Source: Epiperipatus broadwayi (Eukaryota; Onychophora; Udeonychophora; Euonychophora; Peripatidae). From it: DNA of 64,000 nt. Every line of letters begins with the position of its first letter. The first letter of the stretch is position 1. The notes beneath the pieces are model-generated. The model did no database searches. It had not been told where the DNA came from and saw only the letters and a list, made by a program, of their open reading frames with translations. The stretch spans positions 9,032,269 through 9,096,268 of the forward strand of contig JAQFVV010012423.1 of assembly GCA_028023455.1 (NCBI GenBank), given 5' to 3'. The translations under genes and the position numbers were made by a program. Positions 28,001-40,000 of this stretch are shown in pieces.

Positions 28001-31000
28001 ATCTCCGGTGATAAAAATAAAAGACAGAAATGTAATTAACACGTTTGCTTGTTTTTAATTAATTTGATAAAAAAAAATGTAAAAACAAGCGATAACAGAA
28101 AACTATTTTTTTTTAAAAATTAAAATGGTCTATTTAAATATAAATGAGTATATGTTTTGATACACGTACTCTTGTTAAATAATAATAAAAAAATTCAACC
28201 TTAGAAATTTAACGAAAATTAGAAGTTTTTAATTTTGGCCATAAAACTCTTGAATCAGACATCAATCCGGTTCAATATATTGAGATAGATTGCTATCTCA
28301 AGAAGTAGGGAAGTAATTGGAAATCTTAAGGTTTTTATACACTATAAACATACACACATACATAGGTTAAGGTATGTAGGTTCAAAAATAAAAATAATTT
28401 ATTTTAATGTGGTTTAATTTTAGAAAGTTATTTGTTAGATAGAAAATCAAATAATTTTTTATTTAATGAAGAAAGATATTTTAAACAATGTTTAATTAGT
28501 CATATCTAAGTAAAATTAAAATGATCAGATTAAATAGAAAGATTTGATATAATTTATTTTATCATAATATTAAATTCTTTATAAACTTATCTTTTTGCTT
28601 GAGACAGGATTAAGCTTTGTTAAGTGTTTTTGAATCAAATATTTGAAAAATGATCATTTAATTTTTTTTTAAGAGATTAATATAAACCGGCTGTAATGGC
28701 AATCAATATATCTAAATCTAAGGTACTTTTATATAAAAATGTTGATATAATTGAAAATAATTACTGACTTGTTTTAATTATATATATCAAAAAAATATTT
28801 TTTGACAAGAGGAATCATATTAAATAGCCAGCCATGAAAATCATTTTGTCTTTTCTGTCTCCGCTTGCAGTTTGTCGATATCATCTTGTATTAAAAAAAA
28901 CCTAACCACAATGTGTTGCTAGTCATTAAAGAACTTCTTGAATATGGATCTTGTAACTAGGATGTCTACCTCTATCATTGAACTAAATCCGTCATGCCAA
29001 CTAAACACATAGATCATCACAGCAATTAACAGACATACTTTCAAATCATAAAAAGTTAATATAAACTCTACCCTTAAATTTGAAAACAGATTGTAACAAC
29101 CTATTTAAAAAAATCAATAGTCAACTTCAAAATAGCTCGTCTTTACAATGTCAAAAAGTTAAAACATACATATGTAAATTTATCTTAGCTTCATATTGAC
29201 AAGATTTCTTCTCAGTAGTAATAAAGAACATCAAGCAACTTTTTAGGTTTCTGAACATTAATGAACTTAACTTAAATAAACTCTAGTTACCAACAATTCA
29301 GTTGTACTACTATATATATATATTAGTTAATTTCTAATTAATGATTTATTTTATGTAATTTTATTGTCTCTTTTCTGTACAATTGTAATGTTAAACATAT
29401 ACTTAATGTATTGAAAGCATGCTTAGCATGAATTAAAAACTAAAATTTATAAAAATATGTCTACTATATTTCTGAGTTAAATGTTCTAACATTTAACACT
29501 TACGCAATTTAGTATTATTTATTAATATTTCGATGTTAACTTATTTGCCACATTCTTGTGTCATAACACTTCATTTAGTTTTAAAGAGTAAAAAAAAAAA
29601 AAGACAATTACAGAGTTACCTTTGAATGTTTAAGAATAATTAAAAAAAGCAATAACTGTTCACTTTTAGATAAATACATTATTAATAATAGAATATATTA
29701 CTAATAAAATTATTAGGCCAGAAATTATCACTTCATTCCTAGCCCACATATAAAGCTTGTTCAACTTCATTCTTTTTTCCTCGTGTATATTATTTTTGAG
29801 AATCTTCAATTTTTAAATATATATATTTATATGTAATAAATTAAGTTTGATGTCTACATTTTTTCCAAAATATAAGTAATATTCATATAATTTCACTTAT
29901 TCTATTCGAAGTACTTTCGACTATATTCCTTTTAGTCTTTATCAACTATATAACATTGAATAATCAAAACGAGACATCATTTCATAGTTCCCTAATTCCA
30001 TTCAGTTTCTCCACAATTTTGTCATTTTAATGTTTGATGATTCATTAACATTTGACGATTTCTTGAAAATATAGCCTTTTTTATTTTACGTTTATTGCGA
30101 CAACGTTCAATTTGTATAATTTTTGTTTTTATAATCAAATTTAAATTACTGTATTTAATATATATATAAATTTGATCATTACATATATATATAAAGGGGA
30201 TTCCACCTTTATTGTTAAAAGGAGATTGCCTTGATAACAGACTAAGATTGTTAGTGATATTGGAATTGTATAAGTGTTGACTAATTTCTATGAATTTATA
30301 TATATATTGTGCAAAATTGATGACATTATCTACATAAAAATTTTGTTAGCTTATTTCTTTTAATTCTAAAATAATTTTGAAATAATCAAATATAACGGTC
30401 CCGGAGGATCTGAAGAAGTTTCCAGTCTTACCGTATCTGCCAACAGGGTGCCACTAGATCATTTGAATCTAGAAAATTTATAGAGTAGGCAGATACGCAC
30501 TGTTAAAAATCCAACTTTTATTTTATTGACCGTTTGCCATTGCCTATAGCTCATGGAGTAGCAGAGGTTCAAAACATAAAAGTATATTTTTAATAAAGAT
30601 TAAAAAGAATAAACTAGATCACTGCCAGTACTAATAACACAACAGATTTTATTAACGCACATTTAAAATTGAGGAATAAATTTATTTTTAGATTTTAACA
30701 TTAATTTTTTTTAAATTTAACTTACTATTTTAAATAGACCACACAGATGGACATTTAAATTATATTTTACTTTAGCATATTGAGTATAGATAGGCTACAT
30801 AGATTTTTTTTCACTTAAAAACTTATCAAAACATTCATTCAATCTCAGACTAAAAGTTCGTAGCCAACCAACGCCTGCTTCCAGATATATAGTCGCAACC
30901 AATGCAATATGAAGATGCTAGCATAAAATCACGCCAACAGGAATGTGCATCTGACAGCGTGATATTATTTGAAGGACATGATCCTTGTCCAGAACAGGAA

Positions 31001-34000
31001 TGTGCATCTGTCTGACGAAGGAATCACGTATATAAATTAATTAAAGAGTGCTACGTATGGGGGAGAGCGGTCTTTCTGCGGACTTATAAATCCCTGTCCA
31101 TAGAGCTAGAAGGGATCAATGGTGCAGGAAATACGTCTGCGACCATTGCAACGATATGACTGCCTCTTTGGGGTCATGCATTCAGTTGGGCACGTTGCCC
31201 TGTATGCTAAACACGCTTCACATTTCATTGATATAAACACCCATATATCCCTCCACAAGCATCGTCCTAACTATGAAACAAATCGCCTGAAATTAACCCT
31301 TTAAAATAAACATAAACGAATTTAAACAGTTATTAATTTTTATCCATACAGCTATCTATACCCAACTTTAATTTGATACATTTTAATTAACACATAACAC
31401 ACGCACCCAAAAAAAGAGAAATGGAAATAATTGCTTAAACAGATACATAAAAAAAAAAAAATTACTAATAATTGATTTGGTGATCTTTAGGCCAGATAAT
31501 AGTTATTATTTTCAGCTATTAATAAATGCAAATTTAGGAAAAGTTCCTGTTAGATAAACACAAGAGTTCATACATTACGGATTGAGCAGATTTAGAGGTC
31601 CATCTTCGTGATCACTTTCATAGATTTTATCCTTCTTTGAAACGAAACTGCTATTTGCCATGCATGTGGTCAGGAACTGTCATCCAGAGGCCTCAGCTGG
31701 TTGTCCAGAAATATAATTTATTGCAGACTTTTACATCGTAAAATTTGCAATACAGCCAGTTATAACGATATATTCATAGTCAGCTCTAAGATAAACAATT
31801 ATAATTATCATTTGGCTTTTATATTTTTATTAGCCTCTTATCATCCAATCTTCGGATTCAAACGAGCAAGATGTCACTAATCTTCTGGTGTTTCAATTAT
31901 GGTCTATGCTCTCGTGCTTGCATTGGTCATTTAATTTCTTTTTATTCTCTTACCATTTAATTTATTTTAAGTGCCCCAAGGGCTAGTTTGCTTTAGAACA
32001 ATCATTTAATTAATAAAACAATCATTTCCAATTTCTAAGATTATAGAAATCAACATTATTTCTATTTTCAAAAATATCAAATCTTTATATCTTTACTTTT
32101 TTACAAAAAAAAATACTTTCAAATACTTTCAAATACTTTCATTTTTAAAAGTTTTTAATGTTTCCCATCTGTGCGATATATATACGTTAAATATAACTTT
32201 CAATTTTCAGTTTTTAAGTTAAGTTTTTTTTTCTTTTTAATAAATCAATTATTTATGTCTTTTTATTTTAATTTTAAAATAATGTAACGGCAAATTATAT
32301 ACCGTTACACAAAACAGTTTACCTTATTAAATGGTAGTTGCGATAGAATACTGTAATATTTATAAAATGGTGTATGTATTTTCTAACAGGCAATGTATCA
32401 AAATATTAGTTTATGTTAATTCACAGCAAAAATTTTTAAAATTAATATTTTTATATTCTTAATACAAAGTAATAAAGTTTTATGAAGCATATACATTAGC
32501 TAACCATAACATTAGATAAGCATTTTATATGTATCATTTTAAATACTATTAAATCTGAAGTTCTTAAATGTAAGGTTTGATAATAATAATATTTTTTAAA
32601 TTCTATTTGGCATTCAACATTTAAGCTGAATTTTTGCTTAATTTATTCTATTACAATATATAAAACTATTACCAAGGTACAAAACAAAAATATATTTAAT
32701 ATAAAACATTTTAGTTGAGTGGATTTTCACTGTAGTACATCAGACTCAAGACTGAAAGCCTACTTGGTTGTTAATAAATTTCTATAATACATATATATAT
32801 ATATTACTTTGCACACTGATGATATATTTGTTAATACAGAGTTTGATTAATTTTATTATATATACGTCAGATTCATAAAAAATGAAACTTTGTATTATTG
32901 TTACAAAATGTTTCACTGAGAGTAATAAATATATATATATGATGTTTATGTAAACAAACATGTGCCTCATAGATCCAACATCATAAAGTTAATCAGATCC
33001 CTCATAAATCCAACACTGTAAAATTAATAAATAATTTTATACTTTTACAAGCCAAAATGTATCCAAGCAAAGAAGAATGAATACAAATAATTTTATTTCT
33101 AAAAAATGCGAGAGAACTTATTGTAAAACTTAAGACTGTTATATAGTTATGATTATAAAATTATAAAAGTATCTTTATGAAGATTTTTAGAATTTTATAC
33201 TTATTTTTCTTGTAAAATAATTCATTTATACAAAATGTTAAAGATTTAGTACTATGCCAATAAGATGTTAGTAGAAAAAAAATATTAATAGAACAAAAAA
33301 AAAAAAAATGTTTGGTAATACTAATAACATCTTAGAAATGACCATATGATTTCTATAAACAGCAGTTTTTGTGTAATCGGACTTTATTGAATACAACAAT
33401 CAATAGCTTCATCGAATCATTCAGGCAAAAATTGTACACATATTCAGCTTAAAAACATTATACTTTCCATTGCCAAAAATGAAGTTTTATATAAATATCT
33501 CCACTGTTTGAGTACATGAAAAAGAATTAGAGCATTATTAATATGAACTTTATTATTAACATTAGTATTAACAATATATATATTATAACCCACTCACACA
33601 TCGCCGCTCATGAACATTATATGAGCAAATGCCACAGGCGCCAGTTCTATTAATGAATAGAACGATTTATCACTTTATCTGATTCATAATTAATGCTGCG
33701 ACTCTTTACTTATGTTTATCTTACAGCTTCACTCAGTGGGAGGTTACAGAAAGTTCATAACATATAGAGAATATAAATAAATGAAGGAAGAAATACTATA
33801 AGCTATCAAATAAAATATAAACCTTATTTATTAATTAACCAAATGATACCGGCTAGCAGAGTTTCATTTATTCCATCTTAACAAAATATAATTTCAATTT
33901 GATCTCTTCCATCATCCAGTTACACTCTATAATAGCTCAATATAACTCTGACAGAATAAAAAAGCACAACACTAAATAACTCTATTGTTCAGCACATCTT

Positions 34001-37000
34001 AATCTAAAAAACTGAATCAATGTTGATCTAGGAATATAAAAATCAGATCTCAGGGAATCTATAACATAGTTAGACTAAAGAACTATATTAGCCAGTAATT
34101 TATGACTCTAAATTATAATAAGATACAATGAAATAAATTGAATAATGTTTACTGGGCTAGCAATCAGATAACGAAGGAGATAGGGTATCTTTTAATCTCA
34201 CATCATCATCTAAATAATGCACTAACTAGGTAACATTTTTATAAGTTTATCAAGTGGTAAAATATTTCATGTAATGTTTGGATCTAGGAAACAATATTAT
34301 CAGACCTTAGCATATTTAATATCAAAGCCATAAAATAATACACTTAATTTTGTAATAAATGTATGAAGTATGGAGATGTGGAAACCAGAATTTGAATGTA
34401 TATAAGAACAACTCGAGACACAGTTTTTAAATAATAAACAAAGCTTTTATTTACACTTAAGGTTTATTTAAATGTAATTAATTCAGAATAAGACTTTTAT
34501 CTTAATTTTAAAATTTACAAACAAATCTATTAATTGAAATTTAGGATTATCCCCATTACATATTACATAATTTATTATTGGCACATTTATAAATGTAAAT
34601 TAGCAAACAAATTATACCTTAATATTCTGACTTTGAATATCTAGGCTATCTAAATAATTTTTATCAATATACAACACTGAATAAATAATACATTATATTA
34701 TTGGGCACAATATACACTTTGCCATCAAGAGAGCAAGCAGCTTTAAATAATCTTAATTAAACAATCGCTTTAAATAAGTACACTTTTCAGACATGGCAAT
34801 AAAATCATATTCATTCTGATGATTTTGATGATCTCTAACGTGTGGCAAATTAATATGAGATGTTTCAAAACATTTATTTCCTATTTTAAGTTTAACAATA
34901 TTATATTTTATATACGCGATATTATTTAAATTATGCGTGTGTGTTACATCCCATGCAATAATACAAGAGAACAATCTTTTCTACACATTATCAATTTATT
35001 CAAAAATTATTAAATAATTATTTAATTTCGGACAATGTCATAGACCAACCAAAAAATAGAACACTATATCCATTCTAATATTCAATAAAGAATTTAAATT
35101 AACTATTTATCCGACCACTGACTGAATTACACAGAGCTATATTTTTATGATAATACAAACTAGACGTTCAAGAGGAATCCCAGCACATGAGGAGCGAATA
35201 AACTCTTTAAGACTAATACATCAACAATAACTTATTTAAATCTGAAATACACTATTGGTGGAATTTTTCTCATCACCAAACAAACAATGGGAAAATGTCA
35301 TTTGACTTCATAAATATCATTTCATAATACAATCTAAAATAAGCTCTACTCATGGCAAAATACTTAATAATATACTAAGGGGAAAAATCTTTCATCCCTA
35401 CAAACATAGAACGTATCAAGAATAATTTCCTTTTCCACAGCTCTTCTACATATCTAGCATTATACGCTGGCAGATAAATACACACAGATAAAACACTCAT
35501 TCCTTCAATTCTTTAGAATATGACAACATCCGAAATTTATATTGAGAAATAGTTATAAAACTAAATGTTTATTAAGTAAATATAATAATTGCACAAAATA
35601 GACACACAAATGCATAAATAAGAGTATGAAAAACAATTCTAAGTTATATAATATGCGAAAGTTATGACAGATAAATAACATATTAAAATATAAACTTTTA
35701 GCTTAAATGAGACATTCGGTTGTTTCAAATTTAAATAATATTAATTATTATGAACGAGTTTTTTTATACTTTAAATAGCAATAATCTAATAAATTAAGTT
35801 TTATTACCTCTAACACAATATTCTTTCTTTTTTTTATTCTCTAGCTACTCTTGAAATTAATTCTCACTTCGAGATAAAGAAAGATATATAAGATTGAACC
35901 ATCTTTAATAATATACCCAAAATATATATGTTTCACTTTCAAATAAAAGAAAACAAATCACACTTAAGCAATAAGATTTTACCAGCATATTCATCATTTT
36001 GTGGATATGCTATCCTGAGAAGTTCTCGAAGTTCGCAAATTAAATAAATAAACATATAATATTAAATACATACAACACTAAATCTGTCTAACTATCTATG
36101 ATGTATATACTATTAACAATAAATAATAATAAAAAAATAGAGTCATTCTTCTTTTAAACTTGAGAAAAAAAATATATATATTCACTTGCAAAGTTCCTTT
36201 TCAAGCTTACTAAATGATCCGGAGATGAATCCCAAAATGAGTGTGTGTTTAAATACGAATATGAAACAGAAAATAAGTTCTTGTAGGACAAAACAGTTAT
36301 AATTCACAATTAATTTAGTAAACCTCCAATGTCCTTTAGCTATAAGCTAATAGAGTTTACTTATATATCACATGTAGCAATAAATATTTATAGTAATAGA
36401 TATGTGGAAAGACAGTTTCAGCTATTAATTGGTATATTGTTATTTATTTTTAAGCACATCTAGGGTATTTAATTCAATGATAACTTAACATATTTTTCTG
36501 CAGAAAATATTCACTTTCATAATTTATAGATTGGTATTTGCATTATTAACTTTAATAAATTGCTGATAATTGTCCACATGAAATTTGTATTTCCTTAAAC
36601 ATTAACACATATATCCGTATATCGAAGAGAACAAAAATATGTAATATTAAAGTCCTTCTATTCGATTTAGATATCTATATTTGGTAAGTAGTAGTAATTA
36701 ATTATTCTGGGTAAGTCATATCTATATTTCTTTAATAAAACACATATTATTTTATAAGCATAAAATAAGATATAAAGTTAGCATTCCGCAATAATTATTA
36801 AATATCAAACACATAATCAAGTACACGTATCCTTTTAAATTTTAACTTCCCTTTTGTATACGTAAAATACGAGTCAAACGAGAGCTTATCACAGTAAATT
36901 TTGTTAAAAAAGTCTGCATATACTTCCATGACGACAAAACATTATAGACATCACACATGGTTTTTAAAAAATTATAAAGTTCATACATTTTAGTATTCTT

Positions 37001-40000
37001 ATTAATGGAGATAAATAAAAGTAAATGAAATAACATAAATTTAATATTATAAAAGGACATCTTTAAACAAAATGAAAATGTTAATTTAAATGTCTTAATT
37101 AGACAAAAAAGGAGATTGATACCTTTATATTTTTATTCAGCCATTCTCTTATAAAGCTTAAACGTCTGAAGTTCCAATAATGAGCTTCATGAAAAGGCTG
37201 TTTGAGAGTTTCACTTTAAACTGTTTTGGAAGAGAGATATAATCGATAGCAGCAGAAAATGAAAAGTACACTTGTTGAAATTACAAAAGATAATGTTTTT
37301 TTATTATTATTATTATTATTAGCTATCAGTTAAAAAAAAAAAATCTCCCCCACCAATCAAAAAAGGTCACATGATCATCCAAAGCTTAACTCCCACGTTT
37401 TTTTTACATTTAATCAATTAATTAATATTCAAGAAATCTTTTCTAAAAAAAAAAAAAAATCATCTTGACCTTCACAATTAAGTCAAATCAAATAACAAAA
37501 AAAAAAATGAATTTCTTTTTTTTTTATAACTTTGAAACAAATGAATATTAATCAACTATTAAATAAAATGGTTTATAATATTATTTAAATTGGTCAAATA
37601 ATTTACTAATTCAAATATCCATTAATCATTAAAGAAAATATATTTTTGCAAAATTATTAAAGATAATTACTGTAATTTAAATATTTTATTATAAGTGTAA
37701 TATGGTTTATTGCAATTAGAATATGAAATAAAAATGAGATAATGACAACATTCATACACATATATGCTGCTATGTGAATATTAAATTATTCTAACTAAAA
37801 CATACCTAATATGTCTATGGGTTAAACCTGGCTAAACTATTAGTAAAAGGGATGGGTGTCAATGAATAATAAATCAGAAAACCATTCAACAAACACCAAC
37901 TCTATCTTATAAATAAATAAAACTTTGCCTCAATCTAACTACTATCATAACACTTTCCGTAATAATCCACCCCCCTTCCTTGTATTAAACACTATCAAAT
38001 GTAAGAATAACAATAAATGCTTGAAAAAATTTTCAACCGAAATGCACAGTTAGCCCACATATAAGTTTTTGAACCATTAATAGAAAAATTTTAAAAATTT
38101 TAAGGCTATTTCATTTTTTTTTTTAATACAATGCATTTATTCACTACTGATCCAATATAGTTTAATTACTTGTGCCCATTCAGAAGGTCACAATATATAC
38201 ATTTTTCTTTTTTTTAATTTCAAAATCGGCATCATATGCAATAACTATTGTGAAATTTTTTTCAGTATCTAACCTATTTAGTAGCATCTATGAGATTTAT
38301 AATGATAATAAAAAAAACTCATGGAGTATTCATATCATTTAACAAGTTCATAACTAAATATGATATATATTTTTTACTAATATTTAGCTTACAATTATTA
38401 ATAATTTTTCACTATTGCTGCATTATTTTGGTTCATATTAAAGTGTATTTCACATGATCATCATTTTTAATTTTAAAAATTTCACTTAAAAATATTTTGC
38501 GAATGACTGGAAAGAAGATAAAAAAATTGAAGTCCACATATAAGAACAATATTGAAAAAATTTAATGTTCACAGTAAATGTAAACAATGTGTTTAAAAAA
38601 ATGTAATACAATTATCTACTTTTAAAAAAGTCTTGTGGCATAAGTCTATCTATTTCTAAATAATTATAGTTTTACAAATAATTTTTAATATTCAATATAA
38701 TAATAGAAATGAATAAAAATGATGTGCAGGTGTCGGTATATTATAGCTCATGAGTCAAATGTGGCTCTTTGATCCCAATCTCATGATTCTTTTTATCCTG
38801 ATAAATATAAACACAATTTTTGTTTTTTCTTGTAATTTGCAATAAATATTTTGATGATTCTAGAGAGAAAAAATGTGCATTGCAACATTGTTTCTTGAAT
38901 TCAGCCTTATTATAGAATAATAATTATTTTATTTGATGAATATTTAAATAGTAGAAATTTGTGAATAAATCAAACTAGCAAAGTAATTTTTTGTTTTATT
39001 TATTTATTTTAAAAGATTTTTTATTTTCGTTAGGATAATATCTGTTCTATTACTACAATAAATCAAATATATCCACAACCATTCAGCAATTCATATTTTT
39101 CAGGGATATATTTTTACCTCTTTCCTGGTAATTCTGTAATATCTCTCCTCTTGAGGTTCTTTAATGGAAGGTGGGAGATTTAAATAAAATGTCTCTTTGT
39201 GTTAAAAAGTTTGCTGATCCCTGATCTATTGGATGTATGTAAACTGCAATTTTTATATTAATGCTAACTCCTGGTTGCAGTAATTTAATAAAATCACATT
39301 GTTTAAAATAGTTAGTAGTCATCAATTCCTTCACCCATTTCTTAGCCAATGCCTTCAACACTATTAGTGAAATTTCTTATAATTATGTATTTTTTATTTC
39401 ATTTTTGAATTAACATTTCATAATGCTATTTTATCTTTTAATCATTTCATTACTATTTTTAATTTCTAAGATTTAAATATTTCCATATATAAATAAATTT
39501 ACTATTTTAATCTATTCATTAATTCTCTATTATTTACTAGTAAATGATATAAAATTACATGTTTCAATAGTTTTGATACAAATTATACTTTATTTAATTG
39601 AACTACTTAATCTGTCTATGTATCAAATCAAATTTACATATTTCCAAATATTACAATTTTATATTCTTGCTATAATTAACAATGTTTACTATTATTCATT
39701 TTTTCTTAGTTTATTATTACAATCCTGTTATATAATTTAGCCACTTGCTATACTTTTTTCCTTATATGTTTAATTCTTGGCCATTTAAGCTCTTTTATTT
39801 ATTTCAAATTAATAATATTTGTATTATTTTTTTAATTCTACTTTTAAAAATAATTAGGTGCAATTGTTATCATGTCAGTGAAAACTGATTCTCTAATTCA
39901 GAATTTAATTAAAATTAAAGCTTTAAACAAAGTTGATACTGATGAATATTATACAAACAAAAATTGAAAAAAATGAGGAGGGGAAGACATTAAAACACAC

